From the NCBI GenBank assembly GCA_026874595.1, contig CM049317.1, positions 66,070,618 to 66,134,617 of the forward strand: a DNA stretch of 64,000 nt, given 5' to 3'. The notes below the pieces were generated by a model. That model was not told the origin of the DNA. It saw only the letters and a list, made by a program, of their open reading frames with translations, and did no database searches. Source of the DNA: Sipunculus nudus (taxonomy: Eukaryota > Annelida > Sipuncula > Golfingiida > Sipunculidae). Position 1 is the first letter of the stretch. Every line of letters begins with the position of its first letter. The position numbers and the translations under genes are program-made. Of the stretch, positions 1 through 13,380 are shown piece after piece.

Positions 1-518
1 AAATTCAGATCTAATTTTGGGTTAACAATTGAATCTTAATTAAACATAGTTATATACTTGAGAAAATAGACTCTAGTTTCAAAATTTTTCATGTTAAGTG
101 AGTTATTATTTTTTTTTCCTGATTTTTTACAAAGTCCATTATGTTTGGGCCCATAACTTAAAGAATTTATAGATTACAGACTTAATTTCTGGCATGTACA
201 TAGGAACTATATAGAGGAATATTTATGGTAAATATGAGGAAAAACAGATGAGTGGTTTTGATATTAGGCAGTCCTGAAGTGTGAAAATAGGATTTTAATA
301 AAAAAATTGAGGTTTTCCCTTAATTTCTCAAAGGAACGAAGTTGCAAAGACCCAGTTTTTGGCTTGGTAGGAGATCTTGGGGACATCTAACATTATGCTG
401 AATTTTGGATTCCTAGGTCTTACGGTTTCAAAACGTGCCACATCTACGGACGGACAGACGACGGACAATGGACCATGACTATAGCTCAGATGACTTATAG
501 TCAGCTGAGCTAAAAAAA
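1..518 (-). mobile_element. 5' part of a HINE-like repeat, cut by the window edge
   Basis: Read on the minus strand, this begins with a hairpin whose arms are AGCTCAGCTGAC and GTCATCTGAGCT (483-511). A CCGT/GTCC-rich tract follows, then the same module seen in the copies at 38.6 and 52.1 kb (shared landmarks include the run around AGTTATGGGCCC at about 150). The element enters from the right in a short T-run and continues beyond position 1. The short minus-strand reading frame at 328-567 is the repeat itself read as protein and is not considered a gene. Confidence 0.8.
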
Positions 519-2020
519 TGTTATACATGTTCTGAGCCTTGTGGCTCACAATCGGACCTCCAGTCAAGCAGCTTTGTTATGGTACACAGACACACATGGA
601 TGGTGTTTACCAACACCATAACAAAGAGTTAAACAGCTGTATGTGAGACTATGTGCTGGGATGGTTTTGCTGAGAAAGTTTTGTATAAAGCTAACTGAGC
701 TGATAGTGTGAAAGAATATGCATAATACTGCTCCTGATTATGTCCCTTTGACTGTTAGTTTAATTCGCTTTTGTACATAAACATCTGTCCTTTGTATCAC
801 TTACACTATTGTGGAAAGTAAAAGTCCTCAATAAGAATAAACAACTGGTACAGTGAAAACTGGATTAAATATGGCATAAAGTAAAGAAACATCACGCATT
901 TGTAGAATATACAGGATAGGAGGTTTCCTATGTAGTCATATGTCATTTCATGAGAGCTGATCAAGATATTGTATTTTAGGAATATTTTGCAAGACTGAGA
1001 TATAATATTAACTCAATAAATTCAAACAAGTTTATACCACATAGCTAGCAACAAAGCAACTAACCAGAAAGAGCAAAACAGGTTCAAGTAAACCAACACT
1101 GAATTTTAAAAAAATAAAAGACCTCTGTGTTGCGTCAGAGGGACATTTAATGACAACAAGTCAAAGAAACTAATGACCAATTTCTACAAAGGTGTGAAGA
1201 AATAGACATTCCCTGTGTGTGCATGTTCATTACCTAAATGGGTATTAAATATACTATGCTGAGTGAACACACCTAAATCACTCATGGTTAAACAGTTATC
1301 TAGTAAAGCAGCTGGAGCATATACATCACAAAAGGGACTCCTATGCATGAAAATGGGAAAGTTTATACTGAGGATTCAAAAAAATTCCTGGGTCTCAAAT
1401 TTTAGGATTCTGACTTGAAACACTTTTGTTGTTAAAACCTTCTTGGCTTAATCGTCCCTGAATGGTTTCTGGTGTTGTTTACTGATTCTATTGATGATGT
1501 AAAAAAAAAAAAGACAAACAGTACAAAATGACCTCTGGGAGAGAAAGAGAGAGAGATTGAGAGAGACAAAGAGGGAGAGGGAGAGAGAAAGTCCCCATAT
1601 ACAATTTTAAGTGGAGGCGTATTTTAAAAGTAAACTTGTGAGTCTGTCACTGCTGAAATCCTTCAAGATTTACTCAATGCAGAGCAATGACGGGCTCACT
1701 TAAATTTTTAACTCCTATAATAAAGTAATTGGTCATGGGGTTTTCAATTTCATGGAAAAAAAGTTACCGGTGCCCACAAATTCCACGAAAATAAAACCAA
1801 ACAAACAATTTAGAATCCACAGTATATCTATATAATACTTATGTGCAACATACATGTAATCATATTAATTTGCAGTATAATATAAAGAAATATGTGAAAA
1901 TGTGACACGTTCTGAATTTTGTCAAACACATTTTTTTCTACTGTGCCAAGAAATAAACCTTCCCCTCCATCTGATAAAACAGTAATACTGAGATGTCCCA
2001 TATGTCATATGTCCCTTAAT
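519..2020. other. AT-rich noncoding stretch
   Basis: No gene is visible. Two local structures stand out. One is an 11-bp perfect inverted repeat, CTTTGTTATGG (572-582) with CCATAACAAAG (616-626), that encloses a second 7-bp stem. The other is a purine-rich GA tract at 1539-1591. Confidence 0.6.
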
Positions 2021-2025
2021 ATATA

Positions 2026-2104
2026 AAGTGTCTGGGCAACCAACAATGTGATCTGTGCCGATTGTGATAATCCATAGCCATCATTGTTGGATGCCCAGAC
2101 ACTT
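2026..2104 (+). ncRNA. miRNA-like hairpin (candidate)
   Basis: The 5' arm (2026-2048) and 3' arm (2082-2104) are both 23 nt. They pair along their full length with a single central mismatch: AAGTGTCTGGGCA, then A opposite A, then CCAACAATG. The loop is 33 nt. Weaker AT pairing continues below the stem. Size, symmetry and loop length fit an animal pre-miRNA, although such a perfect stem is also typical of a tiny inverted-repeat element. The reverse strand would fold equally well, so the strand is a guess. I do not recognise either arm as a known miRNA. Confidence 0.4.
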
Positions 2105-2389
2105 CCTATTTATTACCTTGCCACATCCTCCCCTCTCCTCCAATAGATATGTTTACCTGTGAAGAACAATCTTGAATCAAGCATTTATGCATTTTTTTTT
2201 CTTCATATGGAAAAAAAACAAAATCAAATCTGACGATATTTGTTATAGCCTGCGAAACACAATGAATTTCATGATGCTGGTAAAACTCCTTGATTTAATA
2301 TCTGGGAGAAGAATATTTATATGTGCCTTTAAGAGGAAGCAGGGCAGTGTGTGTGTTTATGTGTGTGTGTGTTACATACAACTGTTTTC

Positions 2390-3010
2390 ACATCAGCACA
2401 TAATGCAGGAAACCAGGCAAGAGGTGCACTGTAATCAGGTTACAAGGACTGGAGCAGCTTTCTCTTCTTGTACTGCTTGACCTTCCATCAGCGCTAACAC
2501 AGCCATCCACAGGACAGGACATGCAGCTACACCAGAGCTGCTGCAGCCAAAGAAACAGGTTCTTTTACAACACAAGAAGAGACAGACTGCCAGGCATACA
2601 AACCAGAGCTGTAGCAGGGCTTACAAAAGCCAGCCGGGTGCCTGTTGCAGTGCTTGCAAGGACAGGAACGAGAAGCTACTAACAGCCTCAACTGATATGT
2701 GGGTGTGCAGGGATCCTCCAAGCAAGTCAATACAAGGACAGTTCAGCCGGCTACAATTATGTATTATGCAAATATCTGTTTCATCCAGCTGAAATGCTCT
2801 CTGCCAGTAACCTAGGAACAGCCTGATTCCTAGGCAAGAAAGCTCAGACCTGGCTGGCCTCCGTAGCATGATCTATAGTGGCAGCTCTGGAGAAAAGTGT
2901 ATGCCTTCCCTGAGCCCTGTCCTGCTTGAAATCTACAGCTTTCCTGCAAGATCACACTAACTGCTCGATCAGTGCTCGGCCACTTCATGCTGACCTTAAG
3001 TGAAGTCAAA
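2390..3010. other. higher-complexity noncoding patch, possible regulatory element
   Basis: The composition is clearly less AT-rich than on either side and homopolymers are sparse. No splice-bounded open frame stands out; the frames open here on the minus strand are short and cysteine-rich without recognisable motifs. An enhancer-like conserved element or an untranslated exon are both possible. Confidence 0.3.
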
Positions 3011-6000
3011 AACTAAACAACACCTGATTGTGTAGCCTGTCTGGACCATGTTTCTTTCTTATAACTGTCACAAGAAGTCATCGTTATAATTTTATTAGTA
3101 TTTAAACAGAATCCACAGTTGGCCATCATGCATACTTCAGCGAGATCATAACTTTTTATCTTATTAAATTGTATAAAAGGGATCTTGGGTGTATTATCTT
3201 GGGACAGATATCTTGATTATAGGTCTTTGTAACAAATGTATCTATAAGATTATATTTTCAGAGGAAAATTATTATTGCTTCACAATTTCAAATTTTTTAT
3301 AAAAATTGTGAGTCTGTTATATTCCCTTCTTTGCCCTATTTCAAATAATTTGTGAAATGTTAGTAAATTTTATCAGCCCCTGAAGGTCAAATCCAATTCA
3401 GTACTTTACAAATGTTTGAATCTAATCAACATACAATGCAAACAGGATGTATCCATTTTATTTGTGAGACATTATAATATTATCCAGTCTGTTTAACCCA
3501 CTAAAGAAAATATCCTATTAAATTCTTTATTTATGTTCAATATCAGTAGAATTTTATACTTGCCTGACAACATTAAATTATCCCTGAGTGCTTCAGTTTT
3601 GCCTGATTGGCCCTTCAGAGATTTATTAATAAATATTACATATATATTTATTTTATTTCAGTTTTCTTGTCTTTTATTTTAACACAATGGAATAACTGTC
3701 ACACAAAATAACTGTTCTTCATATTGAGTAATTTTGTATCCTGTTAAATGCTCACACAGACCTACAATGATTAGTCTAGAGTCCAACCTGCAAGTTAAAC
3801 CAATAAAATCATAGTTTATCCAAGGAATGAGGCCAATTGTCTCTGTACATCATTTAATGGTTCATAAGTCTGGTTGAAGATTATAGTATTTCTATTGAGT
3901 TTAAGTCTTTAAATTAATAAAATCATCATGGTTGTTAAAATGGGATGTTTTCCTTATAGAAACTCCAATCCCACTATTGAAAACTTTGGCTCGAGTTTAT
4001 ACCAGGGCAACCCTGATGAGAATATATATAATTATATAATCGGCAATTCAACTGTACTAGAGCTAATAATGTGATACACACTGGGCCAGATCGTGTGAAC
4101 AAACATCAAAATATACATCCTAAACCAGGAAAAAGGTTAGATCTGTTATTGCTATGCAAACAGATACCCCACAAAGCTTCCCGATTCATGTTGCTATGCC
4201 AAGTCATTTTCTGCACTGACTTAACCCATGGATAAACTGCGTTCTAACCATAAATATACTGAAAAATACTTTGACATTTTTTCGTAAGCTTATAGAAACC
4301 ATCAGTTCTGTGTACCAGCACAATCATGTTGACAACTGGGCTCATACGTTGGGTAATGCATCTGTAGCTAAAATTAAAACTTCAAGTACCTCCTGAGGGC
4401 TGCAGGGCTTTGTAATTGAATTCCTCCCTGCGGATGAAAGATTTATATAATGTATGTTGATAAGGACAGCTTCTTTTCGGGGCTGTGATGTGGCATGTAT
4501 ACAGCATTGCTTATTGGGTTTAAGTACTTGGCTTCAGTTGGTAACAACAGCATTATCATAAATTCTGACTCTTTACCCAAATCCTTTAAAAAAGTAAGTA
4601 TACAGATATATAGTGACCAAGTACAGGTATAACTGTCCAACTTCTTCAATCTGCTATTAACTTCTAAGCTGCTGATATTCACAATTCACTGTCATAAATA
4701 ATATTTTTGAAAATATACATCTACAAGTATATCACGAGTCAAATGAATGACATATTTTTCAGGGATGAAATGTTCACGGCTTCTATTTGAAAAAGTCTTG
4801 CAAAGATAATGGAGAAAACAGATTTCAAAATGATTTCTTTAATTATTTTTTAATTATTTTATTCTTTATTTATTTATCTATTTATTATTGTATTGCCACT
4901 TATTCATGAAACAGCAAGCACTGAGTCACTTTCCTGTTAAAATATAAAATACAAAAGTACATGTAATGATATAGTAGACTAAAAGACTTATATGAGATAA
5001 AACATGGTTAAAATCTTTAATAAAAGATTTAAAAATTAAAAGGGGGTTTGAATGCTTATAACTGCATGTGTTTTCCATGGACTACAAAGTCATTTCAATA
5101 TATTTATGTTAAGTTCACACACTGGCCACAAAATATTACAATTATCCTTAGCTGTATCCAAACATTAATAGATGTGTCTTAAGAGAATGTTTAAAACCCT
5201 CCACTATGTTCATATTTCTCAAGTATTTCATTCAATATTTTAGGTGCAGTTTAAATATTTTATCAAAACAATCAGAATACTTGAGAAAAGAGAGTGTCAT
5301 CTTTTAATTTATCATTATTTAAGCAGCTTATACCTGTACTGGCAAAAATGAAACAGTAGCTGATATATAGCTGACATGGGTGAAAAAATTTCCTGAATTC
5401 TGTCTAGGCTGAAACCATGACTAATGACTTAATTTTTGTTAACAAGAGCAACAAATCATTACTTAATGATTAATTTTTCCTATATAAATTATGTGTAGCT
5501 ATGAATCATAGATATTTAAAATGGCTTTGACCTTTGATCTGACATAATATATTAAAACCATTTTATCAAATGTAATGTTATATCATATTAATATAGCACA
5601 TTTTACTGGGGGTGCATGCACCATTTAGTTTTTCTGTTTTAAGACAAGAATAGTGTGTGGAATTAAAAGAGTAACTTGTCAATTTTAAACATATCTGTGT
5701 TACACAAACCTGGGCATACACCAGTACATTACATTTGACACATGTTATACTTGTGGTACTAAACTGGTGCAGATGTAGTGAGGATAATTACATGTAGTTT
5801 GTGCAACTCTTGATCAATGGGTGTGAATACAGAATTATGTCATTTTACATATTTGAATCAAATAACCCTGGCTGTGTTGTAGTAAAAATTACTTTTATGT
5901 AACCCTGTTTCACTTTTTTTTCTGTTTCACAGAGCAGATCTAAATCTATAACATTCTGTGGTTGCCTTTTTCTTTGCGAGGATTTCAAAATCGCAATATT

Positions 6001-9000
6001 CATGAAAGATAAATCATTGTAAATAAGAAGCCATTGTGAATAAGTAACCTCGTCTACACTGTTCATTTATAATATAGCCTTATTAGCATTTTATGTATGT
6101 TATCAACGCTAGCATGCCTTCAGGTGTAAAAGCCAAAAGAAAAAAATATTGATATTATAAATAATAATATATATCTTATGTTACCTGTAAATCAAAGAGA
6201 GACAGTATACATAATATCAGGTCCTTCATACTATCTGCATGCAGGGGACAGGAATTCTACTTGTTGTGGCCAGGTCCTGGTCAAATTGCAAGTTGAGTTT
6301 GCATATTAAATAACCATGTGACAATGGGTATACTACTGGTATATGTTTAGTTACTGCATGGTAAGATTGTGAAAATGGAGCTCTCATGAAGCAATTAAAA
6401 AGTATAAATCAGGAAATATTAGCCTCGTGAATATATGACAACAACCAGAGTATATACGTACAGCTTGTTCTTCATTTGTTACGAGTTTGGTTAAATCTCA
6501 TGTTCCCACCCACCTTACAGTAGATATGATTTTTGTGGTTTAATGTGCCGCCTGTGATCATGTGACTATTGCTAATATCTGCTAAATTCAGACTACAATT
6601 TTACTGGATGTGGTTCATTACAAATATTTTATCACATCATTTTCAGGAAATCATAAACTGAAGACAGCTCTGAGAATTCTGTCAAGTATTTTGATTAAAT
6701 GATTTGAAGATAATGAAGACTGAGAATATATAAAAGATTTGAGTCTCAACTTGATTGAAATTAATCACAAAAATAATTATTTTAATTAGAACTTTTTTCA
6801 TTTTCTTTCCTTTTGTTCATGATTAAGCTAAATCCCAGATAGTTTATATATGCCTGTCTTCATTTTCCTATTTGTCTTCTCATTTTATATAAAAATAATA
6901 GTTTCTTTAATATTAAGGTTCATGCAGGTTTGAGATTGTTTTCTCTTTTTGGTGGTTAGATACAATAGACAATGTGGGACAAGGCTAAATGGAATATTCC
7001 CAATAAAAACTCCTTGAACCATGCATTTTTCTACTGCTGTCAGCTTACTTATAATTTATCCTATTTTTCCTGCATTAACAATGTCTGACAGACAATGCTC
7101 TAGCCATGCCTCAGTGGGCTTCAGGATGTCATATGTGTAAAAGTAACACACACACCTGCAGGATGAAATGAACAACCTTTAGAATGAATTCAACATTCCT
7201 TTCATGCTATTACACCAGGAATTCCAAATCAGCTTTGGATCACCAACCAAGGTCACAGGCACTTAAGATATCAGCCCCAAATAGGTTCATACCACCACCA
7301 TTAACTGCCTTGTGATCATATATGTGTATTTAATTACTTCAGCAGTTAATATATTCTTTTGGTACTTAATAAAGATGTACTTTCTCATAAACAATATATC
7401 AATCTTGGTGATATTGTCTGAAAGAGGTCTAGCATGTAAATGTAATAATTTGTATTCACTACACTTATAACTGACATTTTATTTGAATTAAATAATTTAG
7501 TCAATGATACCATAACATTTAGCGCTTTATTAACAAATAAAAGCAAATCGCATCCAGAGAACTTGTTTAAAACTCTTGTTCATCTCAAAGACAGAAACAT
7601 AAAACAATGTTTGTATAAACTCATATTTCTGATGGTATCATCGGAGCAGAATTTAGAAATTTCTATCCATGATCAAATTACTGACCATATCAGTCAAAAG
7701 TGAAAATAGATAAGCTAAATTATGGCATAATGGTAGGTAGGATTTTTAAACATTATTTCATTATGAATACAGTGATTATTGTATTTCAGACAGCTACAGC
7801 AAATAAGATAAACAATAAATGTAGCTAGTTAAGCTACACATAATAAAATAAGGTTATAAATTTTTCAATTTTTTTCTGATCAAAATAATTTTTTTCACCA
7901 TGAGAAATGTATCCAATTATATGAGTAAAAGAGATACTTCAGCTTCATGTGATTTTAGTTTTTCTCCTTCCCAATACAATAATGCCTTTCTGATAATCCA
8001 CACACCTGTAGGCAAAAATAAATCTGACCAATCTGACCAGATTATATTTACTTCAATGGATTAGTTCAAGTACACAAGAGTGGTTTTATCAGTGAATGCT
8101 ACTGCAAATATAGAATACCAGATTTGGTTCTGTGGGCTCTCAGATGTAATATAATTGTAGTCCATGTCACCCGATATTGTCTGCAACCACAGATATACAT
8201 CATACATTAAGTATCCACAACATAAGTGGTTGCAGCTGGCGAAAAAGAATGTCTACAGTCTAGACAACGGTTATGCACAGAATTACTGAATAAAATTAAT
8301 GTGCAAGTGTTGTGTATATATTAAACAAGAGATATAAACCAGGAAATGTCAGATGCATGCTGGGTTGCACAGTTATGGGGCCTACTGTGTATGTGTGGAG
8401 AATGAATGTTTAATGTTTCGTTTCAGTTGACTGTGACCAGGATGGGCACACTCAGCCACAGACGGGACCACTTTCTTCGCACTGCGGTCTCTTTGTTCAT
8501 ATGAGAGTTAATGCTAAAACATTGACAGCCTGCCTCTGTATAAGCCACTGATAGAAACATGACTAAACACTTTCAGAATCAACATGGGCGCCTGGTCTTA
8601 AGCTGTCAAGGGGTGACATTTAGCATAATCAAGGAAAAATGGACCACCAGCTGATGTTTGGTTTGTAAAGTATGGATTAATATAACCCCATACCTGAACC
8701 CATCACCTAGCCACTGAATGGCAGGCGTCTCAGAATGACTACACTATGACTAAAAGTATCTGATTTTCTAACTGTTGTACAGTACTTAATGTTAGATTAT
8801 TACAGAAGTCCTAACCCTTTTCCTCAGAGAAAAAGCAATCCTGATCAAGCCTCTCCTGAAATGAAACATTTTGTCATGATGTCTCAATAACAACAAACTA
8901 ATGTTTATTTTATAATTTTCAGCTATAGTGTCTACTTGGCTGTACAAGGTATTACTGTCCAGTAGCTTGAAGTGTTCTTGTATAGCCTACTCTTGAGATT

Positions 9001-9002
9001 CC
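3011..9002. other. AT-rich noncoding DNA
   Basis: No gene is visible on either strand. The stretch contains a T/A-rich low-complexity tract at about 4826-4893 and a perfect 10-bp inverted repeat, CTGCAACCAC (8181-8190) with GTGGTTGCAG (8226-8235), separated by 35 nt. It looks like intron or intergenic sequence. Confidence 0.6.
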
Positions 9003-9300
9003 TGGAGAGGACTTTCAATTTAAAAATATTACAGATTTAATATTGCTTTATGCCCTTTATTTTGTCTTTTAAACTTTAAGTTAAGGAGATATTAAATATG
9101 CTTGATCTCATTTTATTTCAAATGTATCAAATTAATACTCTTGTGTACTCTTGCAATTTTCTGCCGAGGACTTTCAATCTCTCATATTATCTAATGGTTT
9201 TATGCCTTTTATTTCACATTTTCAGCTCATGGCAAAGGAGATATTAATGTGCTGTGAACCATTTTTCTTCAAATGTATCATATGTATTAATTTAAAGTTT
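9003..9300. repeat. old tandem duplication, two units of about 159 bp
   Basis: Unit 1 (from about 9003) and unit 2 (from about 9162) share the ordered landmarks GAGGACTTTCAAT, TTTATGCC, AAGGAGATATTAA and TTCAAATGTATCA with an offset of about 159 bp. Many substitutions and small gaps separate the copies, so the duplication is old. Confidence 0.7.
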
Positions 9301-11955
9301 TAACTTTGGACAAGTATATACCAAGGATAGGCCTTTAAATTTTTTTTGAGACATCTGTCAACATATATACAAAAGCAAATACCTTTTGTTCGAACATATT
9401 GTGGGTTGCTTGTGTTAAATTGATGGGATGTATAAGCAACACATGCTACACATTTGGTGATTACAACGAATGCAGCTTACATGCTAACACAGAAGCTTGC
9501 TTTTATTGAATTAAAACATCAACAAAAGATAATTATATCACAGACACTACATACAATATTTTTTTCTGTCTCAGTAAAACTATAAAATCTACAGACAGTA
9601 AAATTCTATAAAAAGGGGCAGTTTTGCATATCATTTGTAAAATTAATTTGATAATAACAGAAATCCGATAAAGCTGTATGATGTCTGGTCTCCATAAACT
9701 CTGCTGGACAGGGAACTAAGGGACACTGGACCACTATACACAGCTGTTCTTATAATTGATCATCTCCCAAGAATGCAAGAATTGAGGTGAGCTAGCCCAA
9801 TATGGTCGCTAGGCAGGTTCTGTATACATTGTCCTCGCCAGATTGACTGTTAAGGTGTCATCTCGGGCAGATGCACGCACTATTATCCTTTCTTAGCTTT
9901 CACTGTGGCACCACGTTAGTTCTGACGCACCACCCTGGATAGCTGCCATTATATCCCTTGCCGGCACGGGTACGTTGCATGCACATAGCTATTTAGTGAA
10001 CAGTTATAGTGTCACCCTCAGAGAAAGTGTGCCAACACAGCGGTGCAGTTAAAATACACCGGGGACTCAATTCTAAGCTTTGCTTGGTTTACAATCACCT
10101 ATTCAACATGGGGCTTGAAAAAGGTGGAGGGTGATCTCATTTCAGCATTGTGTAAATTTCAAACACCTTTGCTCTATCAACATCAGTCTCATGAAATTAA
10201 CGATTACCCACAATGCCGTATTATATGTAATTTCTCTGGTTGACCATATGGTAGCCATGGTAACCATGGATAAGTAGGAGGATGAAAGATGTGCAAAACG
10301 AAAATGAGAATAACTATATCTTCTCATTATTCCAAAAGCCAATTCATGATGTTTAATATAGACATGATGTCTATATATAGACATGCATGATGACAATGCT
10401 TATTAAGAAGTATTGCCAAATTTTGAGTCTAAATATATTCATGCTATATAATGGTTAACAATTTACAGGGACAGTAAAATATATTATAAAATCAAGCAGC
10501 TGCCATCAAGGCCTCCAATGCAGAAAGAAATAAGTATAGGCATTCAAAATTATGCAGAATCATATATAATATATATTTATATGTGTGTGTGGGTGTGTAT
10601 CTTTTGCCATATGTAGACTGATGAAATGGAGATAAAATGGAGATAAAATGTAAACACCTTTTCTAAACCACACAGGTTACACTGCATGGCAGACAGAAGA
10701 AAAGTTACTGTTCATTATCTTGACTGTTTTAAGCATCTGGTTATATGGATAAAATGAAGGTTCTATAATGGAATTACAAGTCTATACAGAATACTGGAAA
10801 AAAGATTATTTATATATGTATATTAATGACAAGAGAGTTGGCACCGTCTTGGTGAAAGCAACAGGAATACTAAAGGTGTGGATTGCACTTTAAATTTTCC
10901 TTAATATGTCTTGATACACATACTCTCCTACACAATAGTCATAGATGAATGTTTTTGTGTAATACTGCTTTGGCTGGTTAAAACCATGAAGCTTAAAGTA
11001 CCAAGTGCCAAATTATATATGAATGTTGGTGTCAACTCAGGGAACCTTCTTTTAACTCAAAACCCCCAAGGTCTGGAATTTGCTTCCTACTAAACTTCGA
11101 AAATTGCAGATCCTAATATAATTTAAAACCAATTTCAAATTTATCTCTTTTTGCAGGCTTTTTTATCATTAAGATATTTTTTTCAATGATCAAATTAAAA
11201 TAGATAAAACAAACATATGAGAAAGAGAGAAAGCATAAAGAGAAAAGGAGAGAGGTAAAGATTTTTTTTAGGAAATTTGCACTGTACATGGGTATAACTG
11301 CATGGGTGTTTCAGCTCTGCGTGTCTGACCTTTTTAGCAATAAAAATACTTTATATTATTTTTATTAAAATACTAAAACCTGATCAATAACTTGCTCTAT
11401 CTAATGGAAGCTGCATATTGTCTTTATATTAATTCTCATAAGAACCATTTATTATCATACTGATCAAGCCTTGTCAGAACCATCAATAATCCCACCTGTC
11501 AATTTTCACCTGTCAGTTATATATATACACCATTCTATCCCTTCATCCAAACAAACCCTTTGCTGAGGTTTTTTTTCCTGTTCATAGCTCCATTCTCCAA
11601 TCTGAACAACAGGTCTACATTAACATTAATTTTTATTATCCAGGGTTAAAAGTTATATCAGTAATAGACCTGTTTAAATCCAAAAGAACAAAGAACCTTT
11701 GCTGTTTATCTAAATGTAAAGAATGAACCAATGAAAGGTACACTTGTTATTTACTTCATATGTACATGACATTAACATCGTCACTGACTTTCTGTCTTTG
11801 AGAAATCACTCTTATAGAACAAAAAAGGAGAGAATAAATATTATCCTAGATTCTCCCCTTTTTGTACTGATTTTTAATATTTTTAGAAAACTCATTCCCA
11901 AGAATTGTTTCCTTTAGAAAATTAAAGTAACCATTATTTCAAACCATATATTTGT
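9301..11955. other. AT-rich noncoding DNA
   Basis: No gene is recognised. An AT/GT microsatellite-like tract lies at about 10560-10600. The stretch at 9680-10030 is slightly richer in GC and CpG than its surroundings but has no coding frame worth reporting. Confidence 0.5.
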
Positions 11956-12640
11956 TTAGAGAGTGTCTGTTCTCGAGCTGTTTGAACTATATCTTAACAA
12001 AATGTCTTGTAAGAAGGTTTGTACCGCGAGATGAAAGAAGAAAACATTTAAGTATGCAGTAGATGAAGAATTTATTGGAATGATCCCTACTCGAAGCTCA
12101 ACACCATAACCTTGGAGGTCAACTGAGCCCAGCCGGGAGCTGTGAGCTTTATTTTCTGTGGCCACACAATAAAGCTCTGTATCACCAATCCGCTGAAAAC
12201 TCACACGGAATGCCTCAAGTGCTCTGATGTCAGGCTGGCCTGGGTGTTATGGGTAATACCACCAATGTGAAGGAGTTTCTACATAGGGCAGACCCTGCTT
12301 GGTCAGCTGAGGTTCACTCATCAATAGTTTTGTCCAGATTGCAGCACTATCCTTCTCAAAAGCTCTTTGGAAAGGCTCTCCTGTGCTGACATATTCCCAG
12401 CTGACGATCTGCTACCCTTTGTGCCTGTGGACACTGCAGCCGGGATATAAAGAGTCAAATAGAGACCTGTCTCATCTGAGTGGTTCCAGCGCTCCAATGA
12501 GGCACTTACATAGCATTGACCCAGGTGCTCAATTGGATATGAGTACTTTAACATATTGGGAGTTCAGTTGAGTCTCACTGAGCAGGAGCCCCACCTGACC
12601 CTAGGTCTAGGTTATCTCCAGTGTGAAGATATCAACAGAC
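11956..12640 (-). pseudogene. decayed protein-coding relic, family not recognised
   Basis: On the minus strand a coding-like trail runs from about 12,640 down to 11,956. From 12,411 to 11,956 one frame stays open for about 150 codons except for a single TAA near 12,248. It reads as ordinary soluble protein, with stretches such as EPFQRAFEKD, VETPSHWWYYP and VSFQRIGDTELYC. Upstream, a second block at about 12,545-12,414 (WNHSDETGLYLTLYIP) is in another frame. A third, at about 12,603-12,536 (GQVGLLLSETQLNSQYVKV), is in yet another, so at least two frameshifts and several stops are present. Codon structure and amino-acid mix are unlike the AT-rich background. There are no visible introns, which would fit a processed copy or a mobile-element ORF relic. 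I cannot name the parent family. Confidence 0.5.
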
Positions 12641-13094
12641 TGTGTCAATGACAATGTACTCATATACTCCAATCAAAGGCCTGTTTTTTTTTTCTTTTTG
12701 CAACATAATTTGCATTTAATAGTTTCTAGTCCATTTAATGCAGATAAAGACAACCATATAAGATAAATATTATTTAAAATGTAAGCAATAAGGTTTTGCA
12801 CAAGGCCTGGAATAATCCACAACCTGTGACTAGTGACTAAGAGAATAAAGTGAATCTTCTCTAGACATTCATGGTTCATACTCCGGATCGCCTGCTCTAC
12901 ACTCCTAACTATTTACCAAGGGTTTTGGCATCTCAAAGCAATGAAGATTCAAGGACTTTTCCAGACTTTTAAGGCCCTTGCAAGCATTTGAAGAACCAAA
13001 GTTACTTATAAAATGATGTTCCAAACTTAATGACCAATGTACATCCCTTTTCAGATTTTAATTTGGATATAATTCAATCGAAGTTGTCAAATAT
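12641..13094. other. noncoding spacer
   Basis: AT-rich sequence between the decayed relic and the SINE. It includes a short T-run at 12,683-12,700. No feature is supported. Confidence 0.5.
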
Positions 13095-13380
13095 AACCAG
13101 CTTCTGTGGCTCAGGGGCAGAGCACAGGACTCGAATCAGGGAGGTCACAAGTTCAAATCCCAGTCAAGGCGGTTAGCCCCCACCACGGGTGAGCTCTACA
13201 GGCTTAATAGGGAGGCTGTGCCCCACCGCTGTGAATTACTCACAAATGAGTGCGTCTTTGGGGAGTTCCTCAGTTTTATGGCCCAGCAATGCGGATGATT
13301 ACACACCAAAGACCTGCAGGTACAGTAGACACTGGGCCTGGGTGACACCTGGATTTAAAAATAAGATAGGAAGCGAGTGC
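13095..13380 (+). mobile_element. tRNA-derived SINE
   Basis: A pol III A box (TGGCTCAGGGG, 13107-13117) and B box (GTTCAAATCC, 13151-13160) lie about 33 nt apart, as in a tRNA gene. Instead of ending as a mature tRNA, the sequence runs on for about 200 bp of unrelated body and stops near an A-rich stretch (TTTAAAAATAAGATAGG). The first 75 nt do not close into a convincing cloverleaf, so a functional tRNA is unlikely. Its source tRNA is not identified. Confidence 0.6.

Noticed and set aside
328-567. 79-codon minus-strand frame similar to frames at 52135-52383 and 52283-52465
   Set aside because: The similarity arises because all lie in the same module of the HINE-like repeat. The frames are short and differ in phase between copies.
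2527-2869. Two overlapping cysteine-rich minus-strand frames
   Set aside because: No splice sites or domain, and the frames overlap in different phases. The patch is kept only as possible regulatory sequence.
13095-13175. Functional tRNA gene
   Set aside because: A and B boxes are present, but acceptor and anticodon stems do not close, and a long non-tRNA body follows. A SINE explains it better.
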